Part shown: positions 27,289-39,166 of the stretch, piece by piece
Position numbering within the stretch: the stretch's first letter is position 1
Layout of the letters: each line of letters opens with the position of its first letter
Assembly (NCBI RefSeq): GCF_002863005.1
Contig: NZ_PKDG01000024.1
Span: 27,150 to 91,149 of the forward strand
DNA length: 64,000 bases
Direction of reading: 5' to 3'
Source: Pseudoxanthomonas sp.
GTDB lineage: Bacteria > Pseudomonadota > Gammaproteobacteria > Xanthomonadales > Xanthomonadaceae
Position numbers and translations under genes: made by a program
Notes under the pieces: generated by a model
Database searches by the model: none
Told to the model about the DNA's origin: nothing
Seen by the model: only the letters and a program-made list of their open reading frames with translations

Positions 27289-27768
27289 ATGAGCATCCAG
27301 GTAGGCCAGCGCATCCCCGAAGTCACCCTCAAGCGCATCCGCGAAGGCGTCGAGACTGTCGATACCGCCGCGCTGTTCGAAGGCCGCAAGGCTGTGTTGT
27401 TCGCCGTGCCGGGCGCGTTCACGCCGACCTGTTCGGAGAAGCACCTGCCCAGTTACGTGCAGCACTTCGACGACTTCCGCAGCCGCGGCATCGAGGTGTT
27501 CTGCGTATCCGTCAACGACCCCTTCGTCATGCAGGCATGGGGCAAGACCCAGCACGTGCCGGACGGGCTGCAGATGCTGGCCGACGGCAACGCCGACCTG
27601 GCCAAGGCCCTCGGCCTCGAGATGGATGCCAGCGCCTACGGCATGGGCATCCGCGCCAAGCGTTTCGCGCTGTACGCGGAGGACGGAGTGGTGAAGAACG
27701 TGTTCGTCGAGGCACCGGGCGAATACAAGGTCTCCGGCGCCGAGCATGTGCTGGAACAGATCGGCTGA
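27289..27768 (+). CDS. Peroxiredoxin, Prx5-type
   Basis: The 159-residue thiol peroxidase has the AhpC/TSA fold with peroxidatic Cys48 in VPGAFTPTCSEKHLP, followed by CVSVNDPFVMQAWGK, typical of the Prx5 group. The reducing partner is glutathione/glutaredoxin or thioredoxin in this group. It detoxifies peroxides in the cytoplasm. It is divergent from hsp20, and the following membrane-protein gene starts three bases after its stop. Confidence 0.95.
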   Translation: MSIQVGQRIPEVTLKRIREGVETVDTAALFEGRKAVLFAVPGAFTPTCSEKHLPSYVQHFDDFRSRGIEVFCVSVNDPFVMQAWGKTQHVPDGLQMLADGNADLAKALGLEMDASAYGMGIRAKRFALYAEDGVVKNVFVEAPGEYKVSGAEHVLEQIG

Positions 27769-27771
27769 CGC

Positions 27772-28521
27772 ATGGGTCGCCGTGGCGCCTCGGACGCTGC
27801 CTTGAGGGGATTGATCGCGGCACAGGTCAGCGTGCCGCGTCTGCAGATGAGCCTGCTGGTGCTGCTGACGGCTGCCAGCGGGTTCCTTGCATCCGTCGTG
27901 TTTTCCGCGGTCGGCATGGATGCGCTGTGGCTGCGTTATCCGGTCTGCGTGCTGGTCGCGTACGGCGTATTTTTGGCGCTCATCTGGTCGTGGCGTCGTC
28001 ACCGTGAATGGGACCTCGGCAACCTTCCCTCCGGCGACGGCGCATCACCGTCGCCATCCGGCGGGAAGCACGAGTGGCAGGGTGGAGGTGGCCATTCCGG
28101 CGGTGGGGGCGCCAGCGCATCGTTCGACGCACCGGCCTCGCCACCCTCGCTGGCTTCCATTGATACCGTCCCGACGTCCGTAGAACTTCCCTCCCTCGAC
28201 AACAGCCTTGATGCCGACGAGGCGCTGCCTGTCGTCGTGGTGATGGTGGTGCTGGGAGGCGCCCTGCTTGCGATAGGCTGGGTGATCTGGATTGCACCGG
28301 TGTTGATGGCCGAGCTTGCACTGGATGCCGTGCTGTCGGCTGGCCTCTACCGTCGCCTGAAACACCCGGGCACCGACGATCACTGGCTCTCCACCACGCT
28401 GCGGCATACCGGAAAGCCCTTCGCAGCGGCGATGCTGTCCCTCCTCGTTGCAGGCGCCGTGATGAATCTGCTGGTACCGAATGCCGCCTCACTCGGTGAA
28501 TTCATCGCGCATTACCGCTGA
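27772..28521 (+). CDS. Membrane protein of unknown function
   Basis: The 249-residue protein has two N-terminal membrane segments (LLVLLTAASGFLASVVFSAV and the next about 30 residues on). A low-complexity Gly/Ser/Pro loop spans about residues 85-145, and two more membrane segments follow (VVVVMVVLGGALLAIGWVIW and a last near AAMLSLLVAGAVMNLLV). I do not recognise the family. It starts three bases after the peroxiredoxin stop, so the two are probably co-transcribed. It converges with pbpC at a two-base gap. Confidence 0.75.
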   Translation: MGRRGASDAALRGLIAAQVSVPRLQMSLLVLLTAASGFLASVVFSAVGMDALWLRYPVCVLVAYGVFLALIWSWRRHREWDLGNLPSGDGASPSPSGGKHEWQGGGGHSGGGGASASFDAPASPPSLASIDTVPTSVELPSLDNSLDADEALPVVVVMVVLGGALLAIGWVIWIAPVLMAELALDAVLSAGLYRRLKHPGTDDHWLSTTLRHTGKPFAAAMLSLLVAGAVMNLLVPNAASLGEFIAHYR

Positions 28522-28523
28522 GA

Positions 28524-30875
28524 TCACTGCAACACGTTGAACCGCACCCTCGCCCACGCACCGCTGTCGGCCAGCGCGGTGAGCTGGTGCTGGCCAGGTT
28601 CGCCGAAGTCCTGCTGGAATGCCTGCGCGCCGTGCGTTTCGGCCATCCAGCGGCCGTCGAGCAGCCACTGCACACGGGTATCGGTACCGAGCGCGCGCAG
28701 TTGCAGGCGCACGCCATGCGGGCTGCCTGGCGCACGCGCAAGGGTGGCGAGGTCGTTGAGCCCGTCGATGCGCAGTTCCTCGCCCGCGTCGCGGCCGTCG
28801 GGCTGGCAGTCGGGCGACAGCCTCGGCAAGCGCGCGGCGTCGCGCTCGCGGGCCGGCAGCCACGGCGATGCCAGCGCGGGCCAGCGCGCGATCTCCGCGG
28901 GCCTTGCCTCATGCGCGCGGGCGCACTCGCCGGACAGCCGCAAGCCGGTGCGCGCGTCCACCTCGAACCGTTCGCGTCCGGCATTCCACAGCCGCGCGTC
29001 GCGCTCGGGGAAGGTGGGCGGCACGTTGCCGCCCAGTGTCCATGCATCGCGCTTGCGGTGGCACAGCAGCGTCGACTCCGCGTCCGCCAGCGTTCCCAAG
29101 GGCCAGCAGATCGCCTGTTCGACCACGCCGGCTGGGGGCGGCGTCGGCCCGGCATCCCCCGGCGAACGCGGCAGGCTGTCGATCACTTCGAACATCAATG
29201 GCAGGGCCGTCACCGCGCCGTACTGGCCGGGTAGCGGGGTGCCGTCGGGTCGGCCCACCCACACGCCGACGGTATAGCGGCGCGTGCTCCCCAGTGCCCA
29301 TGCGTCGCGGAAGCCGTAGCTGGTGCCTGTCTTCCACGCCACGCGCGGTCTGTTGCCGGTATCGAGCAGCCCGCTGCCGTACCCCGGGCGCGGATGCGCC
29401 TCCAGCACTTCGCGGATGATCCATGCCGCCCCGGGCGACAGCAGGCGTCGATCGGAGGCGGGATCCTCGTCCGTGTAACGCACGCGGCCGGACAGCCCAC
29501 CCCGGTTCAGTCCGGCGTACGCGCCCACCAGGTCTTCCAGACGCGCTCCCGTGCCACCGAGGATCAGCGACAGGTTGGGCTGCGCACCGCGCGGATAGCG
29601 CAGCACCAGACCGTTGTTCGCCAGCCGCGCGGAGAAGCGCGCCGGACCCACGCGATCCAGCAGGTCCACCGCCGGCACGTTGAGCGACAGGCGCAGCGCA
29701 TCGGCCGCGCTGACGGGGCCGTTGAAGGCGGCGTCGAAGTTGCCGGGCCGATATCCGCCGAAGGACTGCGGCGCATCGACCAGCAGGCTCTCGGAATGGA
29801 TCAGCCCATCGTCCAGCGCCAGCCCGTACAGGAATGGCTTGAGGGTGGAACCTGGAGAGCGCCAGGCCTGCACCATGTCCACGTGTCCCAGCCGTTCGCG
29901 ATCGCCGAAGGCGACCGATCCCACGTAGGCACGGGCCTGCATCGTCGCGTTGTCGACCACCAGCAGGGCGGCCGACGTGCGCGCCGGCAAGGTGGAGAAG
30001 TAGCTGTGGACGCGCTCTTCCAGGGTCCGTTGCAGGCTGGCGTCGAGCGTGGAGACGATGCGCGATGCGCGCGGTTGCTGCCGACGCAGACGCTCGGCCA
30101 GCAACGCGGCGCTCAACGGGGCCTGCAGGGTGCGTGCGACGACGGGCTCGATGCGGGCATCGTCGACATCGGCCTTCGACCAGACGCCGAGATCGACCAT
30201 CCGCTGCAGCACTTTGTCGCGCGCGATGCGCGCGGCGTCGGGATGGCGGTCCGGGCGCAAGCGGCTCGGCGACTGGGGGAGCACGGCGAGCAGCGCGGCT
30301 TCGGCATGCGACAGGCGCGCGGCCGGCTTGCCGAGGTAAGCCCAGCTGGCCGCGTCCACGCCCTCGATGGTGCCACCGAACGGCGCACGCTCCAGATAGA
30401 GCGTGAGGATCTCGCGCTTGGAGAGATGGGCTTCCAGCTGCACGGCGCGCAGCATCTGCTTGGCCTTGCCCCAGGGTGTGTGCGAGTGCCGGTCCAGCAT
30501 GCGCGCCACCTGCATGGTCAGCGTCGATCCACCGGACACGACGCGCCCATGGCGGACGAACTGCCCGGCGGCGCGCACCAGCGCCCACGGGTTAACGCCG
30601 GGATGCCGCCAGAACCAGCGGTCTTCGTAGTTCAGCAGGGCCTGCAGGTAGAGCGGCGATACCTTCTCGGGCGTCGCGGGATAGCGCCAGACACCCTCGC
30701 GGTCGGCGAAGGCACGCAGTGGTGTGCCGTCACGCGCGACGACCAGGGTGCTGGTGTCGCGGGTCTTCGGGAGCGGTGGCGGGAATGCGAGGTCGAGAAG
30801 CAGCAGTCCCACGAGCCCGGCGACAGTCGCCCAGCGCAGACAGCTCAAGAGCCTGGGAAAACGCCGCTTTCGCAT
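28524..30875 (-). CDS. pbpC: Penicillin-binding protein 1C
   Basis: The 783-residue bifunctional enzyme has one N-terminal membrane anchor (residues 15-30). Its glycosyltransferase GT51 domain carries YEDRWFWRHPG (Glu84) and GGSTLTMQVARML. The transpeptidase domain carries SPGSTLKPF (Ser343, Lys346), SLNVPAV and WKTGTSYG, and a C-terminal BiPBP_C domain follows. It polymerises and may crosslink peptidoglycan. The start at 30875 is chosen because upstream sequence runs into a REP element. As in E. coli, the gene is next to yfhM, an alpha-2-macroglobulin. Confidence 0.95.
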   Translation of the reverse strand: MRKRRFPRLLSCLRWATVAGLVGLLLLDLAFPPPLPKTRDTSTLVVARDGTPLRAFADREGVWRYPATPEKVSPLYLQALLNYEDRWFWRHPGVNPWALVRAAGQFVRHGRVVSGGSTLTMQVARMLDRHSHTPWGKAKQMLRAVQLEAHLSKREILTLYLERAPFGGTIEGVDAASWAYLGKPAARLSHAEAALLAVLPQSPSRLRPDRHPDAARIARDKVLQRMVDLGVWSKADVDDARIEPVVARTLQAPLSAALLAERLRRQQPRASRIVSTLDASLQRTLEERVHSYFSTLPARTSAALLVVDNATMQARAYVGSVAFGDRERLGHVDMVQAWRSPGSTLKPFLYGLALDDGLIHSESLLVDAPQSFGGYRPGNFDAAFNGPVSAADALRLSLNVPAVDLLDRVGPARFSARLANNGLVLRYPRGAQPNLSLILGGTGARLEDLVGAYAGLNRGGLSGRVRYTDEDPASDRRLLSPGAAWIIREVLEAHPRPGYGSGLLDTGNRPRVAWKTGTSYGFRDAWALGSTRRYTVGVWVGRPDGTPLPGQYGAVTALPLMFEVIDSLPRSPGDAGPTPPPAGVVEQAICWPLGTLADAESTLLCHRKRDAWTLGGNVPPTFPERDARLWNAGRERFEVDARTGLRLSGECARAHEARPAEIARWPALASPWLPARERDAARLPRLSPDCQPDGRDAGEELRIDGLNDLATLARAPGSPHGVRLQLRALGTDTRVQWLLDGRWMAETHGAQAFQQDFGEPGQHQLTALADSGAWARVRFNVLQ

Positions 30876-30900
30876 GGAGGCTCGTAGCGCCGTGTATGAC

Positions 30901-30967
30901 CGTGGGAGCGACGTCAGTCGCGAATAGGCTCCTTCGGTCATCTGTCGCGACTTACATCGCTCCCACG
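30901..30967. repeat. REP-type inverted repeat, GTGG head, imperfect
   Basis: Arms of 23 bp (30901-30923 and 30945-30967) begin CGTGGGAGCGACGTCAG and pair with two mismatches. They match the element at 20901. It sits between yfhM and pbpC, where it could act as an mRNA 3'-end stabiliser. Confidence 0.82.
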
Positions 30968-31017
30968 GCGAACAGGTGTGCGGACCCTTCTCCCCGCATG
31001 TGTGGAGAAGAAATGCC

Positions 31018-34000
31018 TCACGGCTGCACCACCGTGATCGTCGCCGGCGAAGCCCTGCCGACACCGCGGATGTCGGGACGGTACATGTCTTCCACCAGCG
31101 ACGGGGGGACGGTGTACGTGCCCGGCGTCACCGCGCGGACCAGATAGAAGAGCTTGGCGGTATCGCGGCGCTCCAGCTTCAGCGCCGCCACGTAGCGGTC
31201 ATCCCGGAACTCCTCGTGCTTGACGTCGGCGGCGCTGCCGCGATCGCTGATCGCGATGCCGTCCACGACCACCTCGGCCCATTGCTTGGCGTCGCCCAGG
31301 TTGAAGTTTTCGATCTCCAGGCCTGCCGGCAACAGGTCGGTGAACAGTGCATCCGGCATGGCGACGTTGGCGGTGATGCCCACGCGCACGATCAGCGCTT
31401 CGCCTTCCTTCAGTGACCCGCCCTTCCACTCCTGCCCGTCCGTCGTGTAATAACGGCGCTCGATGCCGATCTGGCGATCGTCGGGTGCCGGCGCATTGCG
31501 CGGAATGCCTGCCACGTCCAGCGAGGCGTACAGCGGCGGCGAGCCTTCCGGGGCGAAACGCACGCCACGTGCCAGCGTCGCGTAGTCGACGCTGCGGCCG
31601 AACAGGCGTACCGGCGCGATCACCTCGGCGTCCCCACCGATGCTCCACTGGCCGGAGACCAGCTTCTTCTGGTCCACCATCAGCGCCTTGCCCAACCTTG
31701 CCAGCGCCACCTGCTCCTGCGTGCTCAGCCACATCCAGCCACTGTTGCGGCGCGCATCCAGTTCACGGCCCAGCGAGATCGCCCGGCGGTCGTACTCCGG
31801 CTTGGCGAGCTTGCGCTCGTGCACCAGCGCGATCATCAACGCATCATCGCGCAGCTTCGTGCCGTAGTCGCCCAGGTACTCAGGCCGGTCGCCGGTCTTG
31901 GCGAATCCCTCGGCGATCGCCTTCGCGCCACGCGCCTTGTCGCCCTGCAGCGTCAACGCGATGCCCAGGTGCACCAGCGGCAGGCCGGTGAGCGTCTTGC
32001 CGCGCTCGTTGTCGTACAGCGCGCGCAGCGTGCCCAGCGGTGCGCGGTTGACGCGTGCGAGCACGTAGCCGGCATAGGCCTGGTTGGCGAACTTGAGGTG
32101 GTCGCGCCGATCGTAACCGTAGAACTGCGCGCCACCGGCCAGCAGGTCTTCGTTGAGGCGGGTCAGCGCCTTCTGCAGGATCGTGTCCGGCACCGCGAAT
32201 CCACCCTCGCGCGCATCCAGCAGGAACTCGGCGATGTACGGCGTCAGGCCCGGATTGACGTAGTCGTCGTCGCCCCACATCGAGAAGTGGCCGTTCGCTA
32301 CCTGCATCGACGCCAGCCGCCCGAATGCGCCCTCCATGCGCTCGCGGCGCTTCTTCGCCTCCAGTCCATCGATGCCCAGCAGCTTGGCGGTGGCGTCGTC
32401 CAGTTCCAGCGCCGCATAGCCCTTGCTGGTGGTCTGCTCCGCACAGCCGTACGGATACTCCAACGCGCCCTTCAACGCACTGGCGAACGGAATCGGTGGC
32501 AGCGCGGAGACGGTCATGCGCGCGGTCACCGAGCCGGGCATCAGCCCGTCGGCGAAGCCCGCGCCCATGTCCACCGGCACGAGGCTGTCCAGCACCTGCG
32601 TGCGCGAACGCAGCACCGCCGGCCAGCCCGCCCGCACCGGCACGTCGTAGCGGCGGTCGACCTTGAAGCCGTTGCCTTCGACGCGCACGCGTACCTGCGC
32701 GGTGGTATAGCCCTCGCCCGCCGTGATCGGGAACGTCAGCGTGCGTTTGGCGTCGACGGACAGATCCGCGCTCTTGCTGCCTTCACCAATGTTGAGCGGA
32801 CCTTCGCCGTTCACCAGCACCTTGAACGCGCCCGCTTTGCCGGTGAAGTTCTGCACGTCCAACGTCACCGTGCTCCTGTCGCCCGGTGCCAGTACGCGTG
32901 GCAGGCTGGCTTCGGCCACGATCGGCGCGCGCACCACCGTCTCGCGGTCGCGGTTGCCGTAGCGCGTGTCCGAATAGACCAGCGCCGACACGCGCAGTGT
33001 GCCGTTGAAATCGGGCACCTTCAGCGCCACGCGTGCATTGCCCTTGCCGTCCAGCTTCACCGGCCCGGAGAACAGGTCCACTGTCTGCACGCGCGCGGTC
33101 GGCCGCTTGGCCTGGGGCAACGCCGACAGCGCCATGTCGCCGCCGAAGCGCATCTTCGCGCTGCCGCCTTCGAAGCTCTCGATCACGCGTCCGTAGATGT
33201 CGTACGCATCCACCCCCAGCCGGCGCTGCGCGAAGAACTGCGCGTTGGCGTCCGGCACGGGGAAGCGGGTGATGTTGAGGATGCCCACGTCCACCGCAGA
33301 GACGGTGACATGGGCGGTCTGGCCTGCGAGTTCCGGCACGCTGACGGTGACCGGCAGGTTCTGCTCGGGACGCATCTGCTTGGGCACGGACAGGCCCACC
33401 GCCACGCGGCGGTCGCGGCGATCCATCGGCACATGCGCCACGCCGACCGCACGCGCCGGCGTGATCTTGCTGGGCGCCGAGCCGCCACGGAACACCAGCG
33501 CGGTGACGTAGACATCGTGGCGTTCCCATTCCTTGGTCACGGGAATCGAGAACGTGCTGCCCGGCTTGGCGTCGATCGCCTGCACGTACAGCATGCGGTC
33601 GCTCTCAACCATCAGCAGGCCCTTGCCGGCGTGCGGCGGCGTGACGCTGACCTTCAAGGTGTCGCCGGCCTTGTAGCCGGTCTTGTCCAGCGCCAGCTTG
33701 ACCTTGTCGGGGCGCGCATCGAGGCCGCGGTTCTGGTCGTCCCAGCTCCAGCCGGCACGGAACGGGTAACGCGTGGTCAGGCCGGTCGCCGGGTCGAACA
33801 CATCCAGCCGGTACTCGCCCCACTCCACCGGGAAATCGATCTTCGACGCTCCCGTGCCAACGTCCAGCGCGCGCGTGTCCTTGTTCTCGAAGCGACGGGT
33901 GAAGTCGTAGTCCCAGCCGCCGTCTTCGTCGTAGTTCCAGTGGTAGTCGCGCAACTCGCGCACCAACGTCGCCTTCAGGCCCCTGCCGGGTCGCGGCTTG

Positions 34001-35958
34001 CCGGCCGCATCCACGCGCACCAGTTCGAAGCCCGCGTTGCCGTTCGCGTCCGCGCCGTCCTTGTCGTCGAACAGCGGGCGGATGCCGACCAGTGCGTCGG
34101 CGGGCCACAACACGCGCTTGAGCGTGCGGTTCACCGTGCGTCCGCCGGTCTCGTACACGCTGCCGGACACCAGCGCGGCGATGGTGCTGCGCGGCTTGGC
34201 TTCCGTCGGCAGCGCGATGTCTTCCTGCAGCACGCCGCTGTCGGGCAGCGCGGTGTCGATGACATCCTTCGCTTCCTTGGGCAGCTCCATCGTGGGGTCG
34301 CCGAAGAAGTAGCCCGGCAATTGTTCCAGCGGGTGCTGCTCCACGGACACGGCCAGTTTGGCGGTGAAGCGGTTGCCGCCGGCCGGCGCGCCATACAGGT
34401 AGGCCGCTGTCGCCTTGAGCTTCAGCGGCTGGCCCGGCTTCAGCACCGGCGCCGCGTCCAGGTCCAGCTTCATGCGCTCGGGCAGGAACTCCTCGATGCG
34501 CAGCGTCATGCCCTGCACCGCCTCCTTGCTGGCCGGATCGGTGCGGAACTCCACCTGCCAGCGACCCGTCGGCGCTTCCACCGGGATCGCCTGCTCGAAG
34601 CTGAAATAGCCCTGCGCGCCCGGTTGCAGGCGCGTTTCGCGGAAGACCTTGCCGTCGGGCTGCTTGAGGCGCAGGAAGACGGGCTGTCCGCCCCCCTGCT
34701 TGGGTGCCGGCACGGGCTTGCCGTCGTTGTCGCGCAGCAGGGCGGAGATGCGCACGGTCTCGCCGGGACGGTACAGATCGCGTCCCGACCACGCGAACAC
34801 GTCGAACCAGGCCTGCTCGCGACCGGCGACGGCGAACTCGGACAGATCGAGCGCCGGCTGGTTGAACGGCAGCATCGATACGTCCTTGCCGCGCGTTGCC
34901 ACCAGCACGTGGCCGGCGTCAAGCGTGTAGTTCAGCAGCGCATTGCCGTTGCCGTCGGTCTCGCCGGCCAAGATGGCTTCGCCGCGCGGGTCCAGCACTT
35001 TCAGTTCCACGCTGCCGGTCGCCGAGCCGTCCTGCAGCGAGGCGGTATGGACGAACAGTTTGTCCTTGTACGCGCGCGTGTGCAGGCCGATGTCGCTGAC
35101 GGTGAAGAATGCGGTCTCGAATTCGCCGGCGAACTTGCCGGTACGCTTCATCACCGCGAAATAGAGGCCGGGATCCTGAAGCTCGCGGATATCCTGGATC
35201 GGCAGGTAGGTCAGCACGCGCTCGTTCGGCTTGCCACCCAGTACGAAGCGGTTGAGGTACACGGGTTCGGCCAGCTTGCCCAACGGCGTGCTGTCGCCGT
35301 ACTCGCTGTCCAGGTCCCAGCTGCCGCGGCGGCCGCCGCGCTGGTATTCGGCGAAGAACTTCGGCAGCTGCTTTTCGGTGACGCGCAGGAATTCCACGTC
35401 CACTTCCGGCACGTTGATCGACACTACGGGCAGTCCGCGGCTCTCGCGCGCCGGCAGCACGCTGCCCTGCGACGCAAAGCCGACCGCCGGGTCGAGTTCG
35501 CCGGTATGCACCTTGCGGGTGTCGTCCTTGCCCAGGCGCGTGCCGTCGGCAGCGGACATGCCAGCCTTCAGCGTGACCTCGTAATCCTTCGCCGCTTCGA
35601 CCGACGGGAAGCGCAGGATCATGCCCTTGTCGTCGAGCACCCAGCTGCCCTTCACCACCGCGCCATTGGCATCCTTGACCACCAGCAGCGTGTCGAAGTC
35701 CTGGGAACTGACCAGGGGCTGGCTGAACTCGAGCGCGATGGCGAGGTCGCCATCGTGCTGGTCCGGATAGACCCCCACGAGCGCGAAGCCCTCGACTTTC
35801 GCGGCCTGCGCCTTGATCGGCTCGCCAGTGGCTTCGGGCAGCTGCCCGGATTCGTTGCGCTTGCAGCCGGCGAGCGACGCCGCTGCGATCAGGCCAATAA
35901 AAAACGCGCGCATCCAGCGGCTGCGCGCGCTACGGGTGTTGCGAATTGCCGATCCCAT
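31018..35958 (-). CDS. yfhM: Bacterial alpha-2-macroglobulin lipoprotein with thioester
   Basis: The 1646-residue protein matches the length of E. coli YfhM. A lipoprotein signal ends SLAGC, so it is periplasmic and lipid-anchored. The protein is a chain of macroglobulin beta domains. The thioester motif CAEQ (Cys1172) in YPYGCAEQTTSKGY is intact, so it can trap proteases covalently. It is thought to guard the periplasm when the wall is breached, with PbpC repairing the wall. AGGGA precedes the ATG at 35958; an in-frame ATG at 35913 gives a shorter signal peptide but has no ribosome site. Confidence 0.95.
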   Translation of the reverse strand: MGSAIRNTRSARSRWMRAFFIGLIAAASLAGCKRNESGQLPEATGEPIKAQAAKVEGFALVGVYPDQHDGDLAIALEFSQPLVSSQDFDTLLVVKDANGAVVKGSWVLDDKGMILRFPSVEAAKDYEVTLKAGMSAADGTRLGKDDTRKVHTGELDPAVGFASQGSVLPARESRGLPVVSINVPEVDVEFLRVTEKQLPKFFAEYQRGGRRGSWDLDSEYGDSTPLGKLAEPVYLNRFVLGGKPNERVLTYLPIQDIRELQDPGLYFAVMKRTGKFAGEFETAFFTVSDIGLHTRAYKDKLFVHTASLQDGSATGSVELKVLDPRGEAILAGETDGNGNALLNYTLDAGHVLVATRGKDVSMLPFNQPALDLSEFAVAGREQAWFDVFAWSGRDLYRPGETVRISALLRDNDGKPVPAPKQGGGQPVFLRLKQPDGKVFRETRLQPGAQGYFSFEQAIPVEAPTGRWQVEFRTDPASKEAVQGMTLRIEEFLPERMKLDLDAAPVLKPGQPLKLKATAAYLYGAPAGGNRFTAKLAVSVEQHPLEQLPGYFFGDPTMELPKEAKDVIDTALPDSGVLQEDIALPTEAKPRSTIAALVSGSVYETGGRTVNRTLKRVLWPADALVGIRPLFDDKDGADANGNAGFELVRVDAAGKPRPGRGLKATLVRELRDYHWNYDEDGGWDYDFTRRFENKDTRALDVGTGASKIDFPVEWGEYRLDVFDPATGLTTRYPFRAGWSWDDQNRGLDARPDKVKLALDKTGYKAGDTLKVSVTPPHAGKGLLMVESDRMLYVQAIDAKPGSTFSIPVTKEWERHDVYVTALVFRGGSAPSKITPARAVGVAHVPMDRRDRRVAVGLSVPKQMRPEQNLPVTVSVPELAGQTAHVTVSAVDVGILNITRFPVPDANAQFFAQRRLGVDAYDIYGRVIESFEGGSAKMRFGGDMALSALPQAKRPTARVQTVDLFSGPVKLDGKGNARVALKVPDFNGTLRVSALVYSDTRYGNRDRETVVRAPIVAEASLPRVLAPGDRSTVTLDVQNFTGKAGAFKVLVNGEGPLNIGEGSKSADLSVDAKRTLTFPITAGEGYTTAQVRVRVEGNGFKVDRRYDVPVRAGWPAVLRSRTQVLDSLVPVDMGAGFADGLMPGSVTARMTVSALPPIPFASALKGALEYPYGCAEQTTSKGYAALELDDATAKLLGIDGLEAKKRRERMEGAFGRLASMQVANGHFSMWGDDDYVNPGLTPYIAEFLLDAREGGFAVPDTILQKALTRLNEDLLAGGAQFYGYDRRDHLKFANQAYAGYVLARVNRAPLGTLRALYDNERGKTLTGLPLVHLGIALTLQGDKARGAKAIAEGFAKTGDRPEYLGDYGTKLRDDALMIALVHERKLAKPEYDRRAISLGRELDARRNSGWMWLSTQEQVALARLGKALMVDQKKLVSGQWSIGGDAEVIAPVRLFGRSVDYATLARGVRFAPEGSPPLYASLDVAGIPRNAPAPDDRQIGIERRYYTTDGQEWKGGSLKEGEALIVRVGITANVAMPDALFTDLLPAGLEIENFNLGDAKQWAEVVVDGIAISDRGSAADVKHEEFRDDRYVAALKLERRDTAKLFYLVRAVTPGTYTVPPSLVEDMYRPDIRGVGRASPATITVVQP

Positions 35959-36051
35959 GTGCCATTCCCTGCCGTGGTCGTACCGGCAGTATAGAACGCA
36001 GGAATGACAGTGGCGGGGTCAAGCCCCGCGCACTTTCATCTCACGCGGCGA

Positions 36052-38742
<2,691 letters not shown>

Positions 38743-38996
38743 TCGGGTTCCGTGTTTCTCTGGTTGTCTCGGGCCCGAATCCGGGCCAAAACACGCCTAG
38801 CCGACGAAGGTCGGCGAGGCAGCGACAGGCGGGGATTCCGGCGGGTTCTGCAACCGGTGGAGTGTACCACAGCAGGCGCGCCAGACCGACGGTTTCAGTC
38901 GGGGAAACAAGCACTTATGCGCCTGCTCGCCCTACCCGGTAAGCGGTGGCCGACGCGGCCGCCCATCCACTCCCGCGCAGCTCCGTTCGGGAACGA

Positions 38997-39022
38997 AAAA
39001 GCCCGGCCGAGGCCGGGCTTTT
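38997..39022 (-). terminator. Bidirectional terminator downstream of tRNA-Val
   Basis: AAAAGCCCGGCC pairs with GGCCGGGCTTTT around a GA loop, giving a stem ending in A/T tracts in both directions. It lies nine bases past the tRNA 3' end on the minus strand. Confidence 0.8.
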
Positions 39023-39031
39023 CGCTGGAAC

Positions 39032-39106
39032 TGGTGGGCGGTACAAGTTTCGAACTTGTGACCCCTGCCGTGTGAAAGCAGTGCTCTACCGCTGAGCTAA
39101 CCGCCC
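39032..39106 (-). tRNA. tRNA-Val (CAC)
   Basis: The sequence folds as a 75-nt tRNA with encoded CCA. The acceptor stem is GGGCGGT/ACCGCCC, the anticodon stem is CTGCT/GGCAG with loop TTCACAC giving anticodon CAC, and the T-arm is ACAAG/CTTGT around TTCGAAA. Confidence 0.95.
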
Positions 39107-39166
39107 GAAATCATCGGGGCGCGAATGATAGCCGTCGACCGGGGGGGCGGTCAACGCACCCGCCGG

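Noticed and set aside
31018..31064. Extending pbpC upstream to 31064
   Set aside because: The extra 63 codons are translated from a REP element and overlap yfhM's 3' end; the start at 30875 gives the normal anchor.
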